The position numbers and the translations under genes were made by a program. Under the pieces are notes generated by a model. That model was not told where the DNA came from, did not search any database, and saw only the letters and a list, made by a program, of their open reading frames with translations. Shown here one piece after another: positions 36,077 through 46,300 of a stretch of 64,000 nt of DNA (its first letter is position 1; every line of letters starts with the position of its first letter). The stretch comes from Longispora albida DSM 44784 (GTDB lineage Bacteria; Actinomycetota; Actinomycetes; Mycobacteriales; Micromonosporaceae): the NCBI RefSeq assembly GCF_000379825.1, contig NZ_KB903819.1, positions 1-64,000 of the forward strand, in the 5' to 3' direction.

Positions 36077-38698
36077 GTGGACACTGTGCGTGCACTGCTG
36101 GATGAACTCGCTCGCTGGAGGGTGCGGGCGGCGCGCGGCACGGGTAAGACCCGGGTCTCGTTGCGGGACCTGGCTGCGGCGACCGGTGTACCCCGCAGCA
36201 CCCTGTCGGGCTACCTGTCCGGCGAGACTCTCATGCCTGCGGACGTACTCGACGCGGTCGTGCTGGCACTGGGTGCCTCCGCCGAGGACTGCCGGCGGTG
36301 GGCGACCGCTTGGGAGAAGGCCGCCGTAGCGTCACTGGCCCAACCACCGGCCACTCCGGAGGCAGAGGGCAGCGCGCATCCGGTACCCGTCCCGCGGCAG
36401 CTTCCCCCTCGTACCGCTGACTTCGTCGGCCGAGACGACGCCCTTGACGCCCTGGAGCGGCTGGGTTCTGGGGCCGGACTTCTGATGATCACCGGAGCCG
36501 CGGGGGCCGGCAAGACCGCGCTGGCCGTCGAGTGGTCCCACCGTGTCCGGCCTGCGTTCCCCGATGGTCAGCTCTACATCAACCTGCACGGCTACTCCTC
36601 CGTCCCCGCTGTGTGTCCCGAGGCGGCGCTGGCCGCGTTCTTCCGCGCACTCGGCGTACCCGCCGACCGCGTCCCCGGCGACCTTGAGGCCTCTGTCATG
36701 CTCTACCGCACCGTGCTCGCTGACCGGCGGGTTCTGGTCGTGCTCGACAACGCGTGTTCCGCCGATCAGGTCCGGCCGTTGCTACCCGGCTCACCCGGCA
36801 GCCTGGCTCTCGTCACGAGCCGGAACACCCTCACCGGCCTGATCGCCCGCGACGGCGCACGGCGTCTGTCTCTAGGCCCGCTTCCGCCCGGCCGGGCCGC
36901 CGCCCTCCTGAACCAGATCATCGGAGCCCGCGCGAACCCGGCCGATATGGAGCCCCTGGCCGAGGCGTGCGGCCGGCTGCCGCTGGCCCTGCGCATCGCC
37001 GCCGCCAGCCTCCTCGACCGGCCCCATATGACGGCCGAGGGCTACGCGGAACTTCTCCGTGGCGCTGACGCGCTCAACGTCCTGGAGATCGACGGCGATC
37101 CGTCCAGTTCCGTACGCGCCGCCTTCGCCCTGTCCTACCAGGCACTACCCGCAGAAGCCGCGCGGATGTTCCGGCTGACAGGCCTGGTCCCCGGATCAGA
37201 CTTCACCGCTGAGGCCGCCGGCTCGCTCGCCGAGGTCGACGCCGCCGAGACCCGCCGGACCCTTGCCCTGCTGTGCGCCGCGCATCTTCTGGAGCGGAGC
37301 GGACCGGACCGGTACTCGATGCACGATCTTCTGCGCCACTACGCCGCAGAACTGTGCGGTTCCGTGGAAGCCGAGGAGGCACTCGCCAGACTGTATGACT
37401 GGTATCTGCGCCGGACCTCCCTCGCCAACCACCATGCCTTCCCCGACACCCTCGGCCTCACCGACCCACCGGACACCGCCGACGCCCCTGACCGTGAGAC
37501 GGCGCTCGCCTGGTTCGAGGCCGAACTTGTCAACCTCATCGACGCGGCACAACGCGCCTACGAACGACACCACTACTCCGCCGGCTGGCTGCTCACTGAC
37601 CACCTCGTCAGCTACCTGCACACAGGCGGCCACTACACCCACTGGGACAGAGTCACACGTCTCGGGCTCTCGGCCGCCATCCAGGACGCGAGCCCGAGGG
37701 CGCTGGCGATCGCGTATTTTCACCGCGGCATGTTCCACAACTTCAGCGGCAGGCCAGACGAAGCCGAGAAGCACTACCGGCTGGCCATGCCACCAGCCGC
37801 ACAGTGGGGGCACCCCCGCGTCCGGGCCAGCCTCGCCTCGTTCCTCTGTATCGTCCTCATGAGGCAGGGCAAGGCAGCCGAGGCCGAACGCCACCTCCAC
37901 GAAGGTCTCGCCATGAGCGAAACCCACCGCGACCCGATCAGCCTGGCCAGGGCACACATCGCCCTGGGTGTCTTCTACACCCGCGTGGGGCGAACGCGCG
38001 ATCTGCACCACCACCTGCGACGCAGCATCAGCATCCTCGGCGACACCGGCAACCCTCTGGCCGGGCAGGCACACGGAGTGTATGCCTGGGCACTGTCCAC
38101 TATCGGCGACCACGAAGGTGCGCTGACCATCGCGGCGAGAGCACTCGACCTCGCAGCAGACATCCCCAACCACCAGCTCCGCCGTGTTGCGCTGACCATC
38201 CGGGCACTGGCGTACTGCGAACTGGGCCGTCACGGCGAGGCACGCCGCGACCTCGCCCAGGCACGAGCCCTCTCGGACCGGATAGGCGATCCGATCGGCC
38301 ATCCCGCCGTCCTGCACGTCCAGGCACGAATCGACCTGCTCAACGGCAACGTCGACGACGCGCGGCGGGTATGTGAAGAAGGCATCGCCCACTCGGGCAC
38401 AACGGCGGAAAACCCGGAGATGGCACCGCTGCGACTCACCCTCGCTGCGGCCTACCGCCACCTCGGCTGGATTCCCCAGGCTCGGGCGAAGATCGACCAG
38501 GTACTCACCGTCACGACCGGTGGCCGGGACCCCGTCGCCGAACACCAGGCCAGAGCCGAACTCGCTCTTCTCCTGGCCTCCGAAGGCCAACCGGCCCAAG
38601 CCGCGACCCAAGCCCTGAAAGTCCTCACGTTCTGCCACGACACCGGCTGCCGCATCGGCGACGCGGCACGCCTGGCGCACCTTGCCGGGGCCCGATGA
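36077..38698 (+). CDS. XRE-NB-ARC-TPR transcriptional regulator
   Basis: The 873-residue protein has an N-terminal helix-turn-helix (RVSLRDLAAATGVPRSTLSG), the linker VPVPRQLPPRTADFVGRDDAL and an NB-ARC ATPase with P-loop GAAGAGKTAL and VLVVLDNACS. The NB-ARC2 region ends in YSMHDLLRHYAAELCG and eight or more TPR-like repeats follow to the C-terminus. It belongs to the AfsR-like STAND regulators without the SARP domain. GTG 36077 has GGGGAGGC six bases before it. Targets are unknown. It is convergent with the biosynthetic cluster. Confidence 0.87.
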   Translation: MDTVRALLDELARWRVRAARGTGKTRVSLRDLAAATGVPRSTLSGYLSGETLMPADVLDAVVLALGASAEDCRRWATAWEKAAVASLAQPPATPEAEGSAHPVPVPRQLPPRTADFVGRDDALDALERLGSGAGLLMITGAAGAGKTALAVEWSHRVRPAFPDGQLYINLHGYSSVPAVCPEAALAAFFRALGVPADRVPGDLEASVMLYRTVLADRRVLVVLDNACSADQVRPLLPGSPGSLALVTSRNTLTGLIARDGARRLSLGPLPPGRAAALLNQIIGARANPADMEPLAEACGRLPLALRIAAASLLDRPHMTAEGYAELLRGADALNVLEIDGDPSSSVRAAFALSYQALPAEAARMFRLTGLVPGSDFTAEAAGSLAEVDAAETRRTLALLCAAHLLERSGPDRYSMHDLLRHYAAELCGSVEAEEALARLYDWYLRRTSLANHHAFPDTLGLTDPPDTADAPDRETALAWFEAELVNLIDAAQRAYERHHYSAGWLLTDHLVSYLHTGGHYTHWDRVTRLGLSAAIQDASPRALAIAYFHRGMFHNFSGRPDEAEKHYRLAMPPAAQWGHPRVRASLASFLCIVLMRQGKAAEAERHLHEGLAMSETHRDPISLARAHIALGVFYTRVGRTRDLHHHLRRSISILGDTGNPLAGQAHGVYAWALSTIGDHEGALTIAARALDLAADIPNHQLRRVALTIRALAYCELGRHGEARRDLAQARALSDRIGDPIGHPAVLHVQARIDLLNGNVDDARRVCEEGIAHSGTTAENPEMAPLRLTLAAAYRHLGWIPQARAKIDQVLTVTTGGRDPVAEHQARAELALLLASEGQPAQAATQALKVLTFCHDTGCRIGDAARLAHLAGAR

Positions 38699-38817
38699 GG
38701 TGCGCCACGCACCAGTCCGCAGTGCCCGGCGGGGCTCCCAGGTACGGGCGAACAGACCTGGTCGCCGAGCCCGGAACTGGCAACTGGCCGAAGGCCCAGC
38801 ACCAACGGGCTGTTCGG

Positions 38818-38849
38818 CCGGGCTCCGGGAGTAAGGCCCCGGAGCCCGG
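38818..38849. terminator. strong bidirectional hairpin
   Basis: Perfect 12-base arms (38818-38829 and 38838-38849) enclose an eight-base loop, between the convergent regulator gene and the last gene of the biosynthetic cluster. Confidence 0.65.
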
Positions 38850-38861
38850 TACCGGTCAGGG

Positions 38862-40346
38862 TTACCCGACCTCGATCACCGAGTAGTCGGAGCCGTTGAT
38901 GATGTTGCGGGCGTAGGTGGTGATCCGTTCCGAGTACACGATGGAGGTTTTCTGGAACCAGAGCGGGATGATCGGCATCTCCTCCAGGACCAGGTCCTCG
39001 GCCGCCTGGTAGTGCCGGACGGTCTCGGCCTCCGCCGGGGCCGCGTCGGCGGCCGCGAGCAGCGCGTCGAAGTCCGGGTTGTCGTAGAACTGCTGGTTGG
39101 CCGAGCCGCCCCGGGCGAAGATCGGCCGGAGGTAGCTGTCGGCCCAGGCGTAGTCCGGTGCCCAGGCCCGGCGGAACAAGCCCTGGTACTCCGCCTGCTT
39201 GGCCTGCTCGAAGTAGTCGGCGAAGGCCCGGCTGACGTCCAGCTCGGTCTCGATCCCGAGGTGCTCGGTGATCTGCTGGCCGACCAGTTCCAGCCACGGC
39301 TCGTGGCCGCCGCCCACGTTGGCGTGCAGGACGAGCTTCCCGCCCGGCCAGCCGCCCGCCTCGGCCAGCAGCTCCCGCGCCCGCTCCGGGTCGAACGTGC
39401 AGTAGCCGGTGAGGTCCGGGCGGTACCCGAGGAAGTTGGGGCTGATCACGCCGCGGGCCGGCAGGTACTGGCCCTCGTAGACCCGCTCGATGATCTCTTC
39501 CCGGTTGATCGCCAGCGACAGGGCCTGCCGGACCCGCTTGTCCCGGAACCGCTCGTCGTAGAGCGGGACGCCGAGGTAGCTGTAGCTGTTGCTCGCCTGC
39601 TCGAAGATCCGGCCGGCGAAGTCGCGGCGGGCGGCGACGTAGCTCTCGGCTGGGATGTTGTCCATCAGGTCGTGCTCGCCGTCGACCAGCGCGGCGTACC
39701 CGGCTTCCAGGGACGGGTACAGCGTGAAGACCAGCCGGTCGGCCTTCGCCGGCTCGCCGCCCCAGCCGTCGTGCCGGACGAGGGCGATCTCGCACTTGTG
39801 CTCCCAGCTGACGATCTGGTACGGGCCGTTGCCGATGGGCGCCTCGCGGTAGAGGTCGAAGTCGGCCAGGCACACCGAGGCCATCGGGAAGAACGCCGAG
39901 TAGCCGACGAGCGCGCGGAAGCCGGGGAACGGGCCGGTCAGCGTGACCTCGAAGCCCAGCTCGCCGGTCACCCGCAGGCCGGACATCTCCGTCGCGGCCG
40001 GCTCTGAGCCCTGGAGGTCAGCGAAGCCAGCGATCCGCTCGAAGAAGCCAGCGTTGGCGAACTCGCGCGGGCCGTACGCCGCGAAGTTCCAGGCGTCCAC
40101 GAAGGACCTGGCCGTCACCGGCTCGCCGTTGCTGAACGCGAAGCCGGGTTTGAGCACGATCTGCCAGACCGTGTTGTCGGCCGAGGTGATCGACTCGGCG
40201 ATCAGGTTGACCGGCGCCCCGCTGTCCGGATCGAAGGACACCAGGCCGGCGAAGAGCTGCCGGATGACGATGATGCCGTTCTGGTCACCGCACTCGGCAG
40301 GCATGATGCCGGTCGGCTCGAAGTTATAGATCCGCAGCTCAGACAT
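38862..40346 (-). CDS. family-5 (peptide/opine-type) substrate-binding protein lacking a signal peptide
   Basis: The 494-residue protein has the SBP_bac_5 fold: GIIVIRQLFAGLVSFDPDSG, FVDAWNFAAYG, IGNGPYQIVSWEH, RVRQALSLAINREEI and LLAEAGGWPGGKL. The family is normally lipidated and extracytoplasmic. Here the N-terminus is MSELRIYNFEPTG with no hydrophobic segment, and ATG 40346 is fixed by GGAGGA eight bases upstream. No permease or ATPase genes follow. It may bind the cluster product or an intermediate in the cytosol. It is separated from the operon by a 19-bp hairpin. Confidence 0.82.
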   Translation of the reverse strand: MSELRIYNFEPTGIMPAECGDQNGIIVIRQLFAGLVSFDPDSGAPVNLIAESITSADNTVWQIVLKPGFAFSNGEPVTARSFVDAWNFAAYGPREFANAGFFERIAGFADLQGSEPAATEMSGLRVTGELGFEVTLTGPFPGFRALVGYSAFFPMASVCLADFDLYREAPIGNGPYQIVSWEHKCEIALVRHDGWGGEPAKADRLVFTLYPSLEAGYAALVDGEHDLMDNIPAESYVAARRDFAGRIFEQASNSYSYLGVPLYDERFRDKRVRQALSLAINREEIIERVYEGQYLPARGVISPNFLGYRPDLTGYCTFDPERARELLAEAGGWPGGKLVLHANVGGGHEPWLELVGQQITEHLGIETELDVSRAFADYFEQAKQAEYQGLFRRAWAPDYAWADSYLRPIFARGGSANQQFYDNPDFDALLAAADAAPAEAETVRHYQAAEDLVLEEMPIIPLWFQKTSIVYSERITTYARNIINGSDYSVIEVG

Positions 40347-40415
40347 GCTGAAGTTCCTCCACAATACAGCGCCCTGCGGGTGGTTTGATCTTCTGGTCTC
40401 GATCTCAGGCGGGGT

Positions 40416-40477
40416 GGCCCGCTGAGAGCGCCGAGGCGAAGGCGGGACAACGCGCGCATCGGCGCTCTCAGCGGGCC
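40416..40477. terminator. perfect 19-bp inverted repeat between MOSC and SBP genes
   Basis: Arms 40416-40434 and 40459-40477 are perfectly complementary with a 24-base spacer. It could terminate or attenuate the main operon, stabilise its 3' end, or act as an operator for the SBP gene. There is no U-tract. Confidence 0.65.
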
Positions 40478-40485
40478 GGCACTGC

Positions 40486-41190
40486 CTACGGAACGGTGTA
40501 GGGCGCGCCGACGATCCAGCCGCCGGGGCGCGGGCCCGTCGGGCAGCCGGCGACCAGCTCGACCGGGTCGCCGACCCGGATCGTGCCCTCTTCCGCGACC
40601 CAGCTGTCGAGGGCGAAGCGGCCCTCGTACTGCCGGTTCAGCATGCGCAGCACGTCGAGGTCCTGGTCGGTGGTGTCCGGGTCCAGTGTGGTCACGACGC
40701 ACCGGGCGCGCAGCTTGAGCATCCCGATCAGCGCGCCGCCGGCCCGCAGGGCCAGGCCCGGCCAGTCGCGTTCGGCCAGGCCGGGTACGCCGCCGATCAC
40801 GATGTTCGGCCGCAGCCGCCGGTAGTCGTAGCCGAAGGCCGTGAGCGCGCCGTCGGTGGCCACCAGGAGCGGCAGCACGTCGAAGCGCTCGTGCCCGTCG
40901 TACTCGACGGCCTCGGCGTCGGGGCCGGCCACCGCCCGGATCTCCTTGGTGGTGACCGGGTCGTCCCAGGGCCTGCCGTTGATCAGGGCCTTGCCGTCCG
41001 GGCCGGTGGTCGCGGCGAGGCCGAGCATGCCGTACCTGGTCCGGGCGGTGAGCGGGCCGTAGCTGCCCCGGACGTGGATCAGCCGGTCGCCGGCCACGCC
41101 GTTCGTGGTCAGCACGGCCTCCTCGAGCTGCTCGCCGCGCATCGACTTGACGGGGTAGCGCCACAGTTCCTTGATGTACATGCCGGTCAT
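40486..41190 (-). CDS. MOSC-domain protein (mARC/YcbX-like)
   Basis: The 234-residue protein has an N-terminal MOSC beta-barrel (IKELWRYPVKSMRGEQ) and a MOSC domain with the cofactor-binding cysteine in RARCVVTTLDPDT. This closely resembles the mARC/YcbX site that holds molybdenum cofactor. Such enzymes reduce N-hydroxylated bases and amidoximes. No ferredoxin domain is fused. ATG 41190 overlaps the MFS stop (ATGA), so it belongs to the operon. It may reduce or detoxify an N-oxidised intermediate or product. That role is inferred. Confidence 0.83.
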   Translation of the reverse strand: MTGMYIKELWRYPVKSMRGEQLEEAVLTTNGVAGDRLIHVRGSYGPLTARTRYGMLGLAATTGPDGKALINGRPWDDPVTTKEIRAVAGPDAEAVEYDGHERFDVLPLLVATDGALTAFGYDYRRLRPNIVIGGVPGLAERDWPGLALRAGGALIGMLKLRARCVVTTLDPDTTDQDLDVLRMLNRQYEGRFALDSWVAEEGTIRVGDPVELVAGCPTGPRPGGWIVGAPYTVP

Positions 41191-42494
41191 CAGGACGCGG
41201 CCTCCGCTTCCTTGGCGGCCGGCGGGAGTTCCCGGAGGCGGCTGACCGGCGAGACGAGCAGGCCGATCACGACCGCAGCTGAGCCGGCCGCGGCCCAGAC
41301 CAGCGCGGGCTTCGCGCCGATCCCGCCGGCCAGGAGCCCGGCGAACAGGCCGCCGAGCGAGCCGCCGCCGAACAGCATCGTGCGGAACGCCGCGCTCATC
41401 CGGCCCATCAGCGAGGGCGGGGTGCAGGTCTGGCGGAGGCTGACCATGACGACGCCGGCCACGCCGAGACCCAGGTAGCTGATGAAGAAGGACAGGACGA
41501 AGAAGGCCGACCGGACGAGCGTGCCGCCCTGGGCGAACACGATCAGCAGCGGGCTGAGGAAGATCATCGACATCGAGACCAGGTACACCGGGCCGATCGG
41601 GAAGCGGTCGATCACCTTACGGGAGATCGTCGCGCCGACCAGGCCGCCGATCGAGGCAGCCGAGAAGATCACGCCGATGATGGTCGCGTTCAGCTTGAGG
41701 TCCTTGGCCGCGTACAGCAGGAACATCGTCCACACGGTGACCAGGGAGAAGTTGCAGAACGGCGCGACGATCGCCAGGGGGCGCAGGATCGGGTGCTTGA
41801 AGACGAAGCCCACACCCTCCTTCAGCTCCCGGCCGAGGTGCCGCTCCACAGTGGAGGGCTTCGGCGCGGCCTCGGGCTTGCGGATCAGCAGGAGGCTGAC
41901 CAGCGAGGCGAGGTAGCTGAAGGCGTCGACGACCAGGGCTACCGGCGCGGTGAGCAGGCTGACCAGGCCGCCGGCCAGGCCGGGGCCGACCACGTCGGCG
42001 GACGAGGAGGAGATGCCCATCTTCGAGCTGGCCTCCACGTACTGCCGCGGCTCCTTCACCACGGTGGTCACATAGGACATCCAGCTCAGGTCGTACCAGA
42101 CGGAGGCGATCCCGATCGCGCAGGCGATCACCAGCAGCGGGGCCATCGCGAGCATGTCGGCCCAGTACAGGATCGGCACGAGGGCGATGAGGACGAGCCG
42201 GGCGGCGTTGGCCGCGATCATGCCCGGCTTGCGGCGGACCCGGTCGATCCACACGCCGAAGATCAGGGCCAGGCCCAGGTAGGGCGCGAGCTGGAGGAAC
42301 CGGAGCAGTCCGACCTGCTCCTCCGTCGCGTTGAAGGCGAGGATCGCGGTCAGCGGCAGGGCGAGGCTGGTGACCTGGGTGCCATACAGCGACAGGGTCT
42401 CGCCGAACCAGAACTTGAGGAAGTCGCCGTTGCGCCACAGGCTCTCCGGCGGCGCCTCCTCCTCCGCCTTGACTGACTCCTGCCCAGTGGTCAC
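41190..42494 (-). CDS. MFS exporter of the biosynthetic cluster
   Basis: The 434-residue protein has 12 hydrophobic segments. It has an MFS_3/EntS-like pattern (GVWIDRVRRKPGMIAANAAR, WYDLSWMSYVTTVV, RQTCTPPSLMGRMSAAFR) as in siderophore and peptide exporters. The N-terminal 25 residues are acidic and cytosolic. GTG 42494 overlaps the thioesterase stop (GTGA). It is the likely exporter of, and self-protection against, the NRPS product. Confidence 0.85.
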   Translation of the reverse strand: MTTGQESVKAEEEAPPESLWRNGDFLKFWFGETLSLYGTQVTSLALPLTAILAFNATEEQVGLLRFLQLAPYLGLALIFGVWIDRVRRKPGMIAANAARLVLIALVPILYWADMLAMAPLLVIACAIGIASVWYDLSWMSYVTTVVKEPRQYVEASSKMGISSSSADVVGPGLAGGLVSLLTAPVALVVDAFSYLASLVSLLLIRKPEAAPKPSTVERHLGRELKEGVGFVFKHPILRPLAIVAPFCNFSLVTVWTMFLLYAAKDLKLNATIIGVIFSAASIGGLVGATISRKVIDRFPIGPVYLVSMSMIFLSPLLIVFAQGGTLVRSAFFVLSFFISYLGLGVAGVVMVSLRQTCTPPSLMGRMSAAFRTMLFGGGSLGGLFAGLLAGGIGAKPALVWAAAGSAAVVIGLLVSPVSRLRELPPAAKEAEAAS

Positions 42495-43303
42495 AGTGTG
42501 GTCCCCTTCTCTGCCAAGGTCGCCCGGACGATCTCGCTGAGCTGGGTCAGCCCGCCGGACCAGATCGAGTGGTGGTCGGTGCCGGGAACGGTGCGCTCGG
42601 TCAGTTCCGGCGTCACCTTCTCCCAGCGCATGTACTGCCGTAACGACTCATCCCCGGCCATGATGTGCGTAACCGGTCCGGAGTATTCCTTAGTGAACTC
42701 GAAACCGAACAGCGCTGCAAGATGCGCACGGAACACTGTGTACCGTTCGCCGAGCAGTTCCGCGTCGAGCTCCTCCGGGAGGATCTCCGCTTCTTCGATG
42801 GCGGCGAAGACCTCGTCCGCTGTGGACAGCCCGTCGCGCGCGATGACCGCCTCGACCTCGGCCGCCGAGGTGCCGGCGATGCCCATCAGGTCCGCCATGA
42901 ACCGGCGGATGATCTCCTTCTCGGCGGGCAGTTCCGCCACCCACGGCACGCCGGAGTCCACCATGATCAGACGGCGGACGCCGACGCCGGCCTCGGCGAG
43001 CTGCTGGGCGATCTCCACCGCCAGCACGCCGCCGAAGCTCCAGCCGAGCAGGTCGTAGCCGCCCTCCGGCCGGAACTCGCGGAGGATCGCCGCGTACTCG
43101 GCCGCCAGGCCCGGCACCGAGTCCGCCGGGGCACGCTCGTTGTCGAAGCCGGGGGCCTCGAAGGCGTACACCGGCTGGTCGTCGCCGAGGAGCTGGACGA
43201 GGCCCGTGTAGGAGTACGCGGAGCCGGAGACGGCGTGCAGGCAGAAGAGCGGGGGGCGGGTGCCTTCCTCGCGGAGGGGTACGAGCCGTTCGAGGTCAGC
43301 CAT
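42491..43303 (-). CDS. stand-alone thioesterase (alpha/beta hydrolase) of the NRPS
   Basis: The 270-residue protein has PLFCLHAVSGSAYSY, nucleophile Ser89 in GWSFGG, an Asp in LIMVDSGVP and His in GTDHHSIW. It resembles NRPS chain-releasing TE domains more than editing type II TEs, because it has the longer lid region of about 60 residues. ATG 43303 overlaps the NRPS end by eight bases. The NRPS has no fused TE, so this protein probably releases the product by hydrolysis or cyclisation. Confidence 0.87.
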   Translation of the reverse strand: MADLERLVPLREEGTRPPLFCLHAVSGSAYSYTGLVQLLGDDQPVYAFEAPGFDNERAPADSVPGLAAEYAAILREFRPEGGYDLLGWSFGGVLAVEIAQQLAEAGVGVRRLIMVDSGVPWVAELPAEKEIIRRFMADLMGIAGTSAAEVEAVIARDGLSTADEVFAAIEEAEILPEELDAELLGERYTVFRAHLAALFGFEFTKEYSGPVTHIMAGDESLRQYMRWEKVTPELTERTVPGTDHHSIWSGGLTQLSEIVRATLAEKGTTL

Positions 43304-46300
43304 TCGCCTTCTCCTTGACGCGCTCATCGATGGCAACGGAGATCGCGGCGACCGTCGCGTTCCCGTACAAAAGACGGATATTGATCTTGATCTTGAAGGT
43401 CTTGTTGATCCGGCTGACCACCCGCATCGCCTGGAGCGAGTTGCCGCCCACGCCGAAGAAGTTGTCCTCGGCGGACACCCGCTCCAGCGACAGCACCTCG
43501 CCGAAGATCCCGGCGACCGTCGCCTCGGTCTCGGTGCGGGGCTCGACGAACTCCGCTCCGCCGCCGTCCTCGACGGGATCCGGCAGCGCCTTGCGGTTGA
43601 TCTTCCAGCCGCCGCTCAGCGGGAACTCGTCGAGGAGCACCCACGCGGTCGGCACCATGTAGTCGGGCAGCAGCCCGGCCAGGTGGGCCCTGAGGCCGTC
43701 CACGCCGAGGTTCTCGCCGGTCGCGTAGCCGACCAGCCTGTTCTCGCCGTTGCGGTCGGGGCGGAGCAGCACGACCGCCCGGTCCACGTCCTCGTGGGCA
43801 GCCAGCGCCGCCTCGATCTCGCCCAGCTCGATCCGCAGGCCGCGCAGCTTGACCTGGTTGTCGACCCGGCCGACGAACTCGATCTGCGCGTCGGCGTTCC
43901 ACCGGACCAGGTCGCCGCTGCGGTAGACCAGCCGGCCGTCGGCGAACGGGTCGGCGACGAACTTCTCCGCCGTGGCCTCGGGCAGGTTGAGGTAGCCGCG
44001 GGCCAGGCCGCCGGGCTCGCCGCCGATCAGCAGCTCGCCGGGCACGCCCTTCGGGACGAGGTTGCGGTGCTGGTCGACCACGTAGACGACCCGGTTGACG
44101 TGCGGGCGGCCGATCGGCGGCGAGGTCTCCCAGACCTTGTGGTCCACGAGGTACTCGGTGCAGGCGATGGCCGCCTCGGTCGGGCCGTACAGGTTGAGGT
44201 ACTTGCGGCCGTCCAGGTTCCACTTGTTGACCAGCTCGGGCGGCAGCACCTCCGCCCCGCCCATCACGTACCTGAGGTCCGGGTAGGAGTCGGCGTCGAT
44301 CACCGACTGGATGGCCGGCGGCAGGCCGGCGTAGGTGCAGCGCTGCTCACGGATCAGCGTGGCCAGCGACTCCGGCGACAGGGCCTCCTCCGGGGCGACG
44401 GCGATCACCGTCGCGCCCGCCGCCCACGCCGTCCACATCTCACCCTGCGACATGTCGAAGGTCAGCGCGGGCAGCTGGAGCATGCGGTCGGCCGAGGTCA
44501 GGCCGAAACTGCGGACATAGGCCTCGGCGAAGAAGGCCACGGCCCGATGTTCGATCATGACCCCCTTGGGCGTACCCGTGGAGCCCGAGGTGTACAGGAT
44601 GTACGCCAGCGACTCGTTCGTCGCCCACTCCGCCAGCTCGCCGCCCTCGGCCTCGATCGCTTCCTGCTCGGTGTCGAGCAGCACCGCAGACCAGCCGCTC
44701 GACTCGGGCAGCACGTCCACGAACCCGGTCCGGGTGACCAGCAGCGAGGCCCCGGTGTCCCGGATCATCAGGTCGAGGCGGCTGGCCGGGTGCTTCGGGT
44801 CGAGCATCGCGTAGGCGCCGCCGGCCTTGAGGATGCCGAGCATGGTCACGTACGCGTCGAGGTCACGGTCGATGACGACCGCCACGACCTCGCCGTTCTT
44901 CAGGCCCCTCGCGCGCAGGTACCTGGCGAGCTGGCCGGCCCGCCGGTCGAACTCCGCGTACGTCAGCTCGGCGCCCTTGCACACGATCGCCACCGCGTCC
45001 GGCGTCTCGGCGGCCTGACCAGCGAGCCGGACGTGCAGCGGGTCCTGCGAGAACGGGACGACCTCGCCCGTACCGGCCGCGAGCAGCTCCGCCCGCTCCC
45101 CCGCCGTCAGCAGCGGGATCTCCGAGACCTTCAGCGCGGAGTTGGCGGTCACCGCCTCCAGCACCGTCTCGATGTGGCCGAGCATGGCCTCCACCCGCCA
45201 CGCGTCGTACAGGTCGGAGGAGTACTCCACGCTGGCCTTGAGCGTGTCCCGGGTCTCGATGAAGTTCAGCGACATGTCGAAGCGGGACCGCACCGACGGC
45301 AGCAGCAGGTACTCCGGGTCGACGCCCGGCAGGAAGATGTTGTCCCCCGACGTGCCGCCGCCGAGCACCTGCACCGCGATCTGGAACAGCGGGTTGCGGC
45401 TCGGGTCGCGTGTGGTCTGCACCCGGTCGACGACCTGGTGGAAGGGGACCTCCTGGTGCTCGTACAGCTCCAGGCTCGCGTCGGCCGTCCGGTCGAGCAG
45501 CTCGGTGAACTCCGGGTCGCCCGACAGGTCGCAGCGCATCACGACCATGTTGGTGAACAGGCCGACCACGTCCTCCAGCTCCGGCTCGACCCGGCCCAGC
45601 ATCGGCACGCCGAGCGGGAAGTCGTCCTGCCCGGAGTACCGCGCCAGCACGACGCTGAACGCCGCGGACAGCACCATGAACAGCGAGGCTCCGTGCTCCT
45701 CAGCGAGGGTGCGGGCCTTGGCAAGCAGGGCCTCAGGGTAGATCCGGATGGCGGTCGCGCCGTTCTGGTTGGCGGCGGTCTGCGGGCGCGGCCGGTCGGC
45801 GGGGATCTCCAGCACGGGCAGGCCGGCCAGCTTCTCCTGCCAGAAGGCCAGCTCCTCCTCCAGCGCCTCGCCCTGGAGCCGGTCGCGCTGCCAGCGCACG
45901 AACTCGGTGTAGCCCATCGCCTGCCCGGCCGGCTCGGGGTCCTCGCCGCCGAGCAGTGCACGGTAGGCGGCGGACAGCTCGTTGTTCATCACGGCGGACG
46001 ACCAGCCATCTGTGGCGATGTGGTGGTAACCCTGGCAGAGAACATAGTCCTCTTCGGACAGTTTGAACAGGGTGAATCTGTACAGCGGGCCCTGTTCCAG
46101 GTCGAAGGGCTGGTAGGTCTGCTCGGAGATCGCCGCCTGCACGGCTTTCTCCTGCTCGTCCGGCCCGAGCGCGCTCAGGTCGACCTGCGGCAGGTCCACA
46201 CTGGACGGTGCCGGGGCGATCACCTGGTACGGCGTGCCGTCCGCCGCGTGGATCGTCACGCGCAGCGACTCGTGCCGCCCGACGACGACGGTCAGCGCCC

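Noticed and set aside
40346-40364. Upstream start adding six residues to the substrate-binding protein
   Set aside because: The GGAGGA site favours ATG 40346, and the extra residues (MWRNFS) do not create a signal peptide.
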